Of a stretch of 64,000 nt of DNA, positions 51,321 through 59,897 are shown piece by piece. The stretch's first letter is position 1. Each line of letters starts with the position of its first letter. A model generated the notes under the pieces. It was not told the origin of the DNA and did not search any database. It worked only from the letters and a program-made list of their open reading frames with translations. The translations under genes and the position numbers were made by a program. Origin of the DNA: Candidatus Saccharimonadota bacterium (GTDB taxonomy: Bacteria; Patescibacteriota; Saccharimonadia; Saccharimonadales; Saccharimonadaceae); the NCBI GenBank assembly GCA_015655045.1, contig JAATFU010000005.1:1-64000 (forward strand), given 5' to 3'.

Positions 51321-53108
51321 CTACGGTGTTTTGTAAACAGATCGCGTGCCGACAGACCAATTCAGTACATCACTATAGCGATCAACAGGCGAGACTAATA
51401 CATCTTTTGCGCTATAGGTCTGAATATTACGACTATAGACATACTGGGCAGTTGGTTGATACAGCCCAATTGCCGGGACATCACTCAACCACTGTTTCGC
51501 AAAGGTGATGTACTTTGCATTTCTGAGATTTGGCTCAAGTCGGGAGCGAGCGCTTGAGAGTGCGTCGTCGCTAATGCTACTGGCGTAGTTTGAGTAATTT
51601 AGTTGAGTCGTCTGCGATGAATGCCAGTACGCAAACACGTCTGGATCGGCCCCAATTGTAATTTGGTAAAGTAGCACATCGTAATTACGTGGCACTAAGA
51701 TATTCTGAAAGACGTCTTGTGTTACGTCATTTGGATCAACTATCTGGGTATCGACGGATACGCCGATTTGTCGCCACTGACCCGACAGAACCTCAAGGAC
51801 TCGCTCAAATTCACTATTTTTTGTGGTGACAACTGAGAGCTTCAACGTCTCCCCGTTCTTCTTGCGCACCGTCCCATCCAGCACCCAGCCGTCATCCGTC
51901 AATAGCTTGGCTGCGGCGTCTTTATTGTAAGCGGGAGCACTCGGTACATCGCCCGTGAGTTGTCCATTCGTAAAAGGTAAATCAAGTGATGGCGTGGCAA
52001 TTGGCAGAGCAGCTCGAATGGCTTTGGTATCAGTACCAACCTGTAAGGCTTGCCGAACTGTTTTATCGCTTAATAGTTGGCTCTTCGTATTCAGTAAAGC
52101 ATAGACACCACTAGCAATAGGGCTGCTCGTCGCGACGTAGTGACCCAGGTTGACATTCGAAAGGTCAGTTGGTGCGAGATCGGCAGCCGCATTCACTTCG
52201 GCTAAAGCCAGCGCCCGGACAATTGCATCGCGAGACTCGTAGACATGGAGTTGGAAACGGGCGAGTTTAGGTGTGCCGCCATAATAAGTATCATTTCGTG
52301 CTAACTGGACAATCTTTCGTCCCGCACTACTATCAACTGTTTGTGTAAAGCGAAATGTAAATGGACCGCTACCGATTGGGCTGTCGCCGAAACTATTCTC
52401 GCGAATACTCCCTGGGTCAACTGTCCCTAGAATGTGCTGCGGGACGATCGCAAAGGTCAAGGCATACTCGAAGGCGGCATACGGCGCTGGCAACGTAAAT
52501 TGAACGGTTGTATCATCAAGTGCGACTGCCTTAATATCACTCCATCCTGTGATTGTCGAGCGAACACTCGGGTTTTTCATTAAATTCACCGTAAAGGCTA
52601 CATCCTTAGCAGTCAGAGCCATCCCATCCTGCCATTTGGCATCGGGACGAATGGTCACTGTATAGACGGTATGGGTATCATTAATGGCCACTGTTCGAGC
52701 CAGGTCATTATTCAAATGTCCAGAGGTATCATATTGGAGCAAATGTGAAAATAGTAGATCACTGGCCGATTGCTCAGCGCTCGTACTTGCGAAGAGTGGG
52801 TCGAGCGTATTAAGAGGTCCAAGCACACCTTCGGCATAGGTTCCATCAGTTGCCTGGGTGGTATCCATGTAGGTTCGTTGAAACCACATGAGCTGCATAC
52901 CAGTTGCGGCAATCAATACCCCAATGGCAATAATCCAAATAATGATATGCTGGCGAACGTCGCGGACACTACTCCAACGCTTAATAATAAACTTATGAGC
53001 GTGTCGTACGGTCACGTTCTCAACCCGCTTCATGCGTTTTGAGAGATCGCGGCTTGTCAGGCTCAACTTCGGTAACCGATGCCACCCATGACGGTCATTC
53101 TCTGTCAC
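51321..53108 (-). CDS. membrane-anchored peptide-type solute-binding protein
   Basis: The 595-residue protein is of the SBP_bac_5 (peptide/nickel) family. An N-terminal basic tail and one membrane helix (about 54-75) anchor it outside. The binding domain shows LARTVAINDTHTVYTVTIRPDAKWQDG and GDSPIGSGPFTF. No permease or ATPase genes lie next to it. The GTG start follows secG by 11 bp with an AAGGGA SD, so YvlD, SecG and this protein form one operon. Confidence 0.88.
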   Translation of the reverse strand: MTENDRHGWHRLPKLSLTSRDLSKRMKRVENVTVRHAHKFIIKRWSSVRDVRQHIIIWIIAIGVLIAATGMQLMWFQRTYMDTTQATDGTYAEGVLGPLNTLDPLFASTSAEQSASDLLFSHLLQYDTSGHLNNDLARTVAINDTHTVYTVTIRPDAKWQDGMALTAKDVAFTVNLMKNPSVRSTITGWSDIKAVALDDTTVQFTLPAPYAAFEYALTFAIVPQHILGTVDPGSIRENSFGDSPIGSGPFTFRFTQTVDSSAGRKIVQLARNDTYYGGTPKLARFQLHVYESRDAIVRALALAEVNAAADLAPTDLSNVNLGHYVATSSPIASGVYALLNTKSQLLSDKTVRQALQVGTDTKAIRAALPIATPSLDLPFTNGQLTGDVPSAPAYNKDAAAKLLTDDGWVLDGTVRKKNGETLKLSVVTTKNSEFERVLEVLSGQWRQIGVSVDTQIVDPNDVTQDVFQNILVPRNYDVLLYQITIGADPDVFAYWHSSQTTQLNYSNYASSISDDALSSARSRLEPNLRNAKYITFAKQWLSDVPAIGLYQPTAQYVYSRNIQTYSAKDVLVSPVDRYSDVLNWSVGTRSVYKTP

Positions 53109-53119
53109 GCTTATATCCC

Positions 53120-53353
53120 TTATTTAAAGGCTGGTAACAATAAACCAGCAAGTATCGACAGGATAAATACCACTGCCAATACAATTGTTACTTCGAACAA
53201 ATTCTTATCGAGTCCACGACGTGTGGTATATAGCTCACCCGAACTCCCGAATCCAGCACCCAAAGAAGCACCACGTTGTTGAAGTAAAATAGCAATCACC
53301 ATGAGGATTGCTGAGCCAACCGTAATAAATTGTAAGATTCCATCAATATTCAT
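53120..53353 (-). CDS. secG: protein translocase subunit SecG
   Basis: The 77-residue protein has two membrane helices and the SecG hallmark between them: LLQQRGASLGAGFGSSGE. It stabilises the SecYEG export channel. The start at 53353 (MNIDG) is one base after the YvlD-family stop; the longer frame to 53401 overlaps that gene. SD AAAGGAAGG upstream. Confidence 0.93.
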   Translation of the reverse strand: MNIDGILQFITVGSAILMVIAILLQQRGASLGAGFGSSGELYTTRRGLDKNLFEVTIVLAVVFILSILAGLLLPAFK

Positions 53354-53354
53354 T

Positions 53355-53747
53355 TTATAGGCCTTCCTTTGCACGGCTTGAACGTAAATCAAGTGCTGCA
53401 CTTACTATATAGTTTACCAGACTCAGCAGCATTCCCGTAAGGATTGAGTTAAAGAATGTCATCGACAGACCCGGCGCAAGTTTCAAAGAGAGATAGACCA
53501 TAAAACCATTCACCACTAAGACAAATAGGCCAAGGGTTAATAAAATGGCCGGCAATGACAAAATAGTAATGATTGGGCGTAGCACTGTGTTGACGATCGA
53601 GAAGATTAGTCCTGCAAACAGGAAGCCAATGATACCGACCGTGGCATGGACATTCTCGTACCCCGTTCCGAGCAAACGAACAGCCACCCATAAGCCAAGC
53701 GAGTTAAGGAGCCATCGAATAATAAATACACCAAATTGCTTTTTCAT
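53355..53747 (-). CDS. YvlD-type (phage holin 4_2) membrane protein
   Basis: The 130-residue protein has four hydrophobic helices and the family blocks NTVLRPIITILSLP and LGLFVLVVNG. This family (PF04020-type) is widespread in bacteria; despite its holin name it is usually a chromosomal membrane protein of unknown role. A TATACT lies 12 nt before the ATG. It heads the operon with secG. Confidence 0.85.
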   Translation of the reverse strand: MKKQFGVFIIRWLLNSLGLWVAVRLLGTGYENVHATVGIIGFLFAGLIFSIVNTVLRPIITILSLPAILLTLGLFVLVVNGFMVYLSLKLAPGLSMTFFNSILTGMLLSLVNYIVSAALDLRSSRAKEGL

Positions 53748-53765
53748 ACTGTTATGTTTAGTATA

Positions 53766-54965
53766 TCACAACCCTTTACTGAGTGCGCTGCTGAGGTTCG
53801 TGTGGCCCGTCTCGGTAATGAGAATATTGTCTTCGATTCGAACCCCAATACCCTCTTCTGGTACGTAGATACCCGGTTCAACCGTGAGGACCATTCCTGG
53901 CAAGAATTCTGTGGCTCGCCCCAGGCTATCATGCACATCTATTCCAAGCCCATGACTAATAGCGTGCGGAAAGTAACGGCGATAGTCATCGGCAGACGCG
54001 AGGAGATTAAGTTCCGCAAGAGCTGTCTTCATAATCTCATCCACTTGTTCATAATAGGTAGCTATGGAAGCATGTGGCTTTAGAAGCTTAATAATTTTCT
54101 CTTGGGCCTGTTGCACGGCAACATGAATAGCAAGTTGACGCTTCGTGGGTTCTCCATACGCATACGTACGCGATATGTCAGCAGCATAGCCATGGACCCG
54201 CGCACCAATATCAAGCAGCACGAGTTGGCGTGGCTTAAGCTTGGCATTGTTCTCGCCATAATGAAGCGTACAGGCATTAGCACCGCTAGCTACAATCGGA
54301 TCATACGCATGCCCCGTCGCACCACGACGACGAAAAGCATAGCTAAACTCCGCTTCGATCTCGTACTCGTAGTGAAACTCGGGAAGTAATACCTTCACAT
54401 CTGCAAAACTTTGCATTGTCAATTTAATAGCCTTTTTTATAGCCATAATCTCTTCGGGCTGTTTAATTGCACGAAGCTTCGCAAGATCCCATTGACAATC
54501 AAGTACATCTGCAAAGGTTCGCTCTAATAGCCGGTGGAGCTGACGCGGAGCGGGGTTAAGCGTAAAATCAATATATTCAATAAATGAAGGATCACCCAGC
54601 GTGTGAACAACCGTATGACGAGTTGCCAGGTCGTGTAAAAGCGTGGTTGCCTCATCGCGTGTAAGAATCGCCTCGATACCACTTACCGTCTGGGCTGCTT
54701 CGTAGGTCAAACTGCCATCAAAAATCTGATTAACTTCACTTACGTGCGGCGCAACGAGCCATGAGGTATGGCGAGCACCATCAATAATTACCCACCAATC
54801 TGGCGCATCGATTCCCGTCAGCCACCAAAAATTTGCTTCTTGCTCAAACGCAAAAGCGGCATCGGCGCCTCTTTGCATTTGGGTATATGCCGTGAGTATA
54901 ATCAAACCGCCGTGTAGGCTCTGGATTAAACTGTTTCGATTAGATTGGTGAAAGTTTTTTAACAT
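53766..54965 (-). CDS. pepP: Xaa-Pro aminopeptidase (M24)
   Basis: The 399-residue metalloenzyme removes N-terminal residues before proline. The two-metal ligands are visible: Asp in LLDIGA, Asp in AADISRTY, His in HGLGIDVHD, Glu in TVEPGIY and Glu in VRIEDN. An N-terminal non-catalytic domain (1-170) is typical of PepP. A TATAGT box lies 10 nt before the ATG. PepP versus PepQ (prolidase) cannot be told firmly; the symbol is a best guess. Confidence 0.88.
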   Translation of the reverse strand: MLKNFHQSNRNSLIQSLHGGLIILTAYTQMQRGADAAFAFEQEANFWWLTGIDAPDWWVIIDGARHTSWLVAPHVSEVNQIFDGSLTYEAAQTVSGIEAILTRDEATTLLHDLATRHTVVHTLGDPSFIEYIDFTLNPAPRQLHRLLERTFADVLDCQWDLAKLRAIKQPEEIMAIKKAIKLTMQSFADVKVLLPEFHYEYEIEAEFSYAFRRRGATGHAYDPIVASGANACTLHYGENNAKLKPRQLVLLDIGARVHGYAADISRTYAYGEPTKRQLAIHVAVQQAQEKIIKLLKPHASIATYYEQVDEIMKTALAELNLLASADDYRRYFPHAISHGLGIDVHDSLGRATEFLPGMVLTVEPGIYVPEEGIGVRIEDNILITETGHTNLSSALSKGL

Positions 54966-55003
54966 AGGTGTTTATACTATACCAGTTACTCAGTGTTGTT
55001 CTT

Positions 55004-55960
55004 CTACTTTTCGGGGGTTAAAGTACCAACCTCATTTGAAAATGCCGCATGCGTACTATCAAAGTCTGCCGTCACTGCTTTAACGTGATAATAATAGACG
55101 GTATGTGGCTTTAGTCCAGTTGACACACCGCCGGTAGCAGTTTGCGTGACATCCTTCTTGTCCTGGGTAAAGTTAATATCAGTTGCCCATTCAATTACAT
55201 AGCTCGTTGCTCCATTTACTGGCGACCATGAATACTCCACCGAAGTAGCGGAAAGAGGTTTTACCTTCAGATTAGTCGGCGAGGCAGATAAGAGAGTTGT
55301 CATCGCGAAGCGAGGTAATGACCAGGGACCTTCCCCCGAACTGTTATTAGCCTTCACTCTTAGGTAGTAGCCCGTACCAGCCTTAAGGTTATTACAACTG
55401 TTTGTTAATTCTGCTGATGTTCTAGTTGATACTATCTCACTAAAATTTTTATCAATTGCACATTGAGTAGTGTAGCTGGCGGTATTATCTGTTGCGAGCC
55501 AGCTTACCCCAATTTGTGTCCCATTAATAAAAGCAATTGTAGGCTTGGGAGCAACTGTCGGCTTAGCAATAGCCGGAATAGCGGGGCAGCTTCCTGGTTG
55601 AGGTACGGATGAGGAGGAAGTAACATAATATTTAATTGACTGATTGGCAATTAAACTTCCTGACACACAGTAAACTGTTCCATCGAATGTTCCTCCGCCA
55701 TCAAGGCGTACTCGACTATCAAACTTGACGTCATTGGGCAACTTGACTGGATATCCATTTCCGTCCTTATCACTTGCTGCGGTCATCGCCGTAGGAATAG
55801 ACCTAAGGACACTCTTCACTTGGTTGATTTGGTCAAGGTGATGTAGTAGGAGTACCATTGCAATTGCTATAACAATTACCACAATGCCGCTTGCAATGCC
55901 TAGAAAGATCTTCTTACGAGAAACTCGTTGAGGTGGCGGAGATTGAAGTGTATATTCCAT
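55004..55960 (-). CDS. membrane-anchored protein with two fibronectin III domains
   Basis: The 318-residue protein has a basic tail, a membrane helix (19-41) and a pilin-like middle with YPVKLPNDV and CVSGSL, similar to the start of the upstream prepilin's globular part. Two fibronectin III-like domains follow (about 140-225 and 228-315). No prepilin cleavage site is present. SD GAAAGGA lies 5 nt before the ATG, and it follows the tail-collar prepilin gene by 18 bp. It is probably an accessory of that surface structure. Confidence 0.78.
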   Translation of the reverse strand: MEYTLQSPPPQRVSRKKIFLGIASGIVVIVIAIAMVLLLHHLDQINQVKSVLRSIPTAMTAASDKDGNGYPVKLPNDVKFDSRVRLDGGGTFDGTVYCVSGSLIANQSIKYYVTSSSSVPQPGSCPAIPAIAKPTVAPKPTIAFINGTQIGVSWLATDNTASYTTQCAIDKNFSEIVSTRTSAELTNSCNNLKAGTGYYLRVKANNSSGEGPWSLPRFAMTTLLSASPTNLKVKPLSATSVEYSWSPVNGATSYVIEWATDINFTQDKKDVTQTATGGVSTGLKPHTVYYYHVKAVTADFDSTHAAFSNEVGTLTPEK

Positions 55961-55978
55961 ATGGGTCCTTTCGTGGGA

Positions 55979-58153
55979 TTAGTATTTTATAAGACTCAGC
56001 TTCACAATCGATGGTTGGATAATATTAAAGGCTTGTCCTCCACCGGTTGAGCCAGTGACGTCGCCCGTATTATAGGCACCCGGCCCATCACCCGGCGGAT
56101 ACTGCCCAACTGTCGTATAACCTGTAAAGTTTTGATCATCGACCGTTCCGATGGTAAGCGTATGGCTATGCGAAGGCATCTCTGCAATTGTCAGGGTGTG
56201 TGTTTTTTCACCATACTTTTCCCCTATCGTATTAAACTCTGGATCGCTAGAGCTTAAATTAACTGACACTCTTCCTCGTGAATCGGGTAGATTAAATGTT
56301 GTCGAGCCATTGCCTGCACCGTAGGTCGTACCAATAACTGCAAACAAATTAGCGTAGGTCGTCCGCGATACGGCAGATCCATCTTCTGGAAGATAGCCAG
56401 CTTGGGTAGAATTCCAATAGCCCTCAACGGAAGTACCGACCGCTACAGCAGGGTCTGCCGCAACTACGGCTGGTGTTAGCTTAATAGCAACTTTCTCAAC
56501 AATCGACGGTTGAATAGTATTAAATGACTGCCCCCCTCCTGTCGAGCCATAAGTATTAGTAGTTGCATATTGACTTCCCGCATCGGCTGGCGGATACTGG
56601 CCAGCCCCCCCATAGCCTCCCCAGTTCTTATCGTCAGCCGTTCCAATAGGTACTACATGAGAGTGGGCTGGCATCTCGTTAATTGTAAGAATATGGGCAG
56701 TTTCACCATACTTTTCCCCCATCGTATTAAACTCTGGATCCGAAGGACTCAAATTAACCGACGCGTCTCCACGTGAGTTGGGTAGACTAAAAAGAGTCAC
56801 ACCATCACCACCGTCACCATAGGTTTCGCCAATAAGCGCAAATAAATCCGCGTAGGTCGTCCTCGAAACAGCCGCTCCATCCTCAAAAGCATATCCTGCG
56901 GGCGCCGCTGTCCAATATCCATGAATCGAGGTACCTACCGGTAAGGTTGAGACAGTTGGATCAATTGGTTGGTATTTAATGGCAAATTGCTTCACGATTG
57001 ATGGTTGGATATTATTATGTGCTTGATCTCCACCTGTAGCGAGGGTTGTGAGTCCTGGTGCATATGCTCCTGGCCCATCCGATGGAGGATACTGTCCAGC
57101 TATCGTATAGCCTGTAAAGTTTTTGTCATCAACATTACCGATAATCATTTGATGGTTATGCGAAGGTAGTTGAGCCACGGTAAGCGCCACCGTCTTTGCA
57201 CCCACTTTTTGTCCAAGTGTAGCAAAAGAAGAGCCAGGATATGATTGATTTACGACCGTACGGCCCCGCGAATCTGGCAAATTAAAAGTTGTTGAGCCGT
57301 CCCCTGCACCGTATGTTGTGCCGATGACCGCAAACAGGTCAGCATACGTCTGACGAGATACGGCCGAACCGTCTTCTAGCAAAAAACCCTGCGGTGGCGT
57401 TGTCCAGTAGCCTTCAATTGAGGTAGCAATCGGGAGTGATCCGTAAGCGTTTGTTGTGGTCGTACTGCCATTGTCAGTTGACCCTGTCGACGTGGTTGTC
57501 CAGCCACTCGTACCACTGGCATTTTTTGCATTTACTCGACACCAATAGGTAGTTGTTAATGTCAGCCCAGTTAAGGTTGTGGTCACAGTTGGTGCCGTCA
57601 CGGTAGCAGACTGAAGATTGGTGATAAAACCAGCATCCGAAGCACACTGGACAGTATAGGTTAACGGACTGTTTGTCGAGGCACCCCAAGTAAGGGTTAT
57701 GTTTGTTCCGTTAATATTGGTTATTGCAAGGTTAGACGGTGCACTTGGAGCTGGTGCGTTCGGACGGCTTGCACACATGCCAGTCTGTGCTCCCTTTGAG
57801 CTTGTTTGTGAATCAATATAAAACTTCAAAGTGGTGAGCTGGACATTAGCTGCATCCACACAGTATGTTTTTCCACCATCACTACTGCCACCCGTTAGCG
57901 TATCACCACTACTTGGCGTGAAGGTGGAAGGAACTGTAGCAGGATAAACATTATTGAATGTTCGATAACTTTCCATTGCCTGGGCAGCACCATTTAAATC
58001 ACTCTTGAGCTGGGCGGTAATAGTTTGACTTTTCCAGTTCCCAAAAGACAGGATCGTAATACCCGCGAGAATGCCGATGATAGTAATAACAATGATGAGC
58101 TCTACAATCGTAAAACCAGAGGATTTTGTATGCGAATGATAAAAGCTACTCAT
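55979..58153 (-). CDS. prepilin fused to three phage tail-collar domains
   Basis: The 724-residue protein has a 13-residue leader ending in Gly before FTIVE, then the pilin helix (14-38) and a pilin-like domain to about 130. A fibronectin III domain follows (about 133-225), then three copies of the phage tail-collar/MdpB-type unit (about 243-400, 405-560, 572-724). Each has GTS-GYW, a DGSAVSR-TYA-LF block, FNLPDSRG and a MPSHSH block ending in QPSIVK. It would present trimeric-fibre-type collar domains on a type IV pilus, i.e. a receptor-binding tip. The downstream FN3 protein completes the operon. Confidence 0.9.
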   Translation of the reverse strand: MSSFYHSHTKSSGFTIVELIIVITIIGILAGITILSFGNWKSQTITAQLKSDLNGAAQAMESYRTFNNVYPATVPSTFTPSSGDTLTGGSSDGGKTYCVDAANVQLTTLKFYIDSQTSSKGAQTGMCASRPNAPAPSAPSNLAITNINGTNITLTWGASTNSPLTYTVQCASDAGFITNLQSATVTAPTVTTTLTGLTLTTTYWCRVNAKNASGTSGWTTTSTGSTDNGSTTTTNAYGSLPIATSIEGYWTTPPQGFLLEDGSAVSRQTYADLFAVIGTTYGAGDGSTTFNLPDSRGRTVVNQSYPGSSFATLGQKVGAKTVALTVAQLPSHNHQMIIGNVDDKNFTGYTIAGQYPPSDGPGAYAPGLTTLATGGDQAHNNIQPSIVKQFAIKYQPIDPTVSTLPVGTSIHGYWTAAPAGYAFEDGAAVSRTTYADLFALIGETYGDGGDGVTLFSLPNSRGDASVNLSPSDPEFNTMGEKYGETAHILTINEMPAHSHVVPIGTADDKNWGGYGGAGQYPPADAGSQYATTNTYGSTGGGQSFNTIQPSIVEKVAIKLTPAVVAADPAVAVGTSVEGYWNSTQAGYLPEDGSAVSRTTYANLFAVIGTTYGAGNGSTTFNLPDSRGRVSVNLSSSDPEFNTIGEKYGEKTHTLTIAEMPSHSHTLTIGTVDDQNFTGYTTVGQYPPGDGPGAYNTGDVTGSTGGGQAFNIIQPSIVKLSLIKY

Positions 58154-58208
58154 AGGTGTATTGTGTGTATTTTCTTATTATGAAGTTAGTGTAACTTTAC
58201 CATAAGTG

Positions 58209-59690
58209 TTACAGGGTTTGCAAATAGGCGTGCAGCTGCTTTGCCCTAGCTGGACCTACAGTCGCTACAATATCGACCTCGGACGCACTTTTTAAGGCCC
58301 GGACACTGCCAAATTTCCGAATAAGCTTTGAGCGAGTCTTTGGACCAATGCCCGGGATATCTTCAAGACTACTAGCGGTTTGTTGAGCGCGTTTTAAGAC
58401 TGTGTGATAGCTCACGGCGAATCGATGCGATTCATCGCGTATCCGTTGTAAGAGCTTAATGATGTGCGTTGAATGTGGTACATTCACGAGCGTAAAGTCA
58501 TCCGTAATTGTCGTGTAGCCATCAAGCTCCTTGAGCTTCTCTTTGCTAAGCACAACGTTAGATCGATCGTGGCTAATAACGATCTGTTCTTCGCGTTTGG
58601 CAAGTCCAATAAAAGGAATAGTCTGCTCGCGTGCATCACGGGCCTTCAGCGCTGCATCGAGTTGCCCCTTGCCACCATCAATTAGAATGAGATCCGGCTT
58701 CCCCCAGGCTTTCAGATTCTTTTCACTGAGCCGACGCATCAAGGTTTCGTTCATATTATAAAAGTCGTTGTTATGTTCGATACGGGTTTTAAACTTCCGG
58801 TAATTTGCTCGGTCTGATACGCCGTTACTAAATACCACCATACTCGCAACCACATTCGTGCCACTCATATGCGAAATATCATACCCTTCGATTCGAGCTG
58901 GAATCTTCTTAAGACCTAGTAGGTCAACGAGATCGCTCAGCGCCTTATCCTTACTGATATCAAGAAATTCCCGATCACCAAACATAATTCGACGCTGCAA
59001 TTCTCGCAGATCATTGAGTTTATTGCGCAATCGAGCAGCATTTTCAAAGTCATGCAATTTCGCGGCAAGTTGCATCTCTTTTTCAATCTCACGTGCTAAG
59101 GCTTTGCGACCACCCTCCATATAGCGAATAAGCTTACGGAGTGTCGCTTTATACTCTTCACTTGCCGTACCCGGTCGAGGCGAAAGGCCCAAGTGAACAT
59201 CGAGGTCGGGACGATCCTTCGTGGGAGCTTTTGTATAATAGGGAAAGACTTTACGAAGGTAACGAAGCGCCTTCTTAACCGCATAGCCGTTATAATACGG
59301 TCCAAAATATTCAGCATTGTCATCGGCTGGGTTACGCGTAAAACTTACGTATGGCCATTCACTTTTCATATCAATACGCACAAACAATTGCGACTTATCG
59401 TCACGAAGTAAGATGTTAAACCTCGGCATGTAGCGCTTGACCATTTCACTTTCAAGAAACAATGCATCAATCTCACTTTCAGTTTCGATCCAGTCGGTAT
59501 CATGAATTTCCGCAACGAGGGCGCGGGTCTTTATGTCCATGTCGCGCGTACTCTGGAAATACTGCCGCACTCGGTTCTTCAGGACCGCCGCTTTGCCCAC
59601 GTAAATGATTTCACCACTTGCGGACTTATGAAAATAAACCCCCGGTGAACGAGGTAAAGTGGCTAATTTTTTCGATAAGGCACTATTCAT
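58209..59690 (-). CDS. uvrC: excinuclease ABC subunit C
   Basis: The 493-residue nuclease makes both incisions in nucleotide excision repair. The N-terminal GIY-YIG domain (PGVYFHKSASGEIIYVGKA), the UvrB-binding UVR segment (about 195-230), the RNase H-like endonuclease domain (DGGKGQLDAAL) and C-terminal helix-hairpin-helix (IPGIGPKTRSKLIRKFG) are present. The cysteines that normally follow the first domain (as in LCxAPC) are replaced: here it reads LGLSPRPG, and the whole protein shows no cysteine. A TATAAT lies 9 nt before the ATG. Confidence 0.96.
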   Translation of the reverse strand: MNSALSKKLATLPRSPGVYFHKSASGEIIYVGKAAVLKNRVRQYFQSTRDMDIKTRALVAEIHDTDWIETESEIDALFLESEMVKRYMPRFNILLRDDKSQLFVRIDMKSEWPYVSFTRNPADDNAEYFGPYYNGYAVKKALRYLRKVFPYYTKAPTKDRPDLDVHLGLSPRPGTASEEYKATLRKLIRYMEGGRKALAREIEKEMQLAAKLHDFENAARLRNKLNDLRELQRRIMFGDREFLDISKDKALSDLVDLLGLKKIPARIEGYDISHMSGTNVVASMVVFSNGVSDRANYRKFKTRIEHNNDFYNMNETLMRRLSEKNLKAWGKPDLILIDGGKGQLDAALKARDAREQTIPFIGLAKREEQIVISHDRSNVVLSKEKLKELDGYTTITDDFTLVNVPHSTHIIKLLQRIRDESHRFAVSYHTVLKRAQQTASSLEDIPGIGPKTRSKLIRKFGSVRALKSASEVDIVATVGPARAKQLHAYLQTL

Positions 59691-59699
59691 ACTCTCTTT

Positions 59700-59897
59700 A
59701 TTATACTGCTTTTATCCGCTACTTATTGACAAGGTTATTCACTGCTGTTAAAAATAGCTACTAAGTACATGCCTTCGTCTTCGGGTAGACGACAGCGTGT
59801 GCCAGCAGCGAGCTGGGAGCTTCGGGTACGCCTCCCTTGCTGCGCCGTCCGCCAACTTGTTTTCTTTTTTAGAGACAGTTGGCGGACGTTTAACTTT
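59700..59897. other. intergenic region with strong hairpins
   Basis: No ORF. Near 59784-59846, GCAGC/GCTGC and GGGAG/CTCCC arms form one long imperfect hairpin, and 59847-59857 pairs perfectly over 11 bp with 59877-59887 (GTCCGCCAACT with AGTTGGCGGAC). The second hairpin may act as a terminator or a mobile repeat. The uvrC -10 lies at the left edge. Confidence 0.5.

Noticed and set aside
53355-53747. Phage holin
   Set aside because: The family is called holin 4_2 but is normally chromosomal; here it heads a secG operon.
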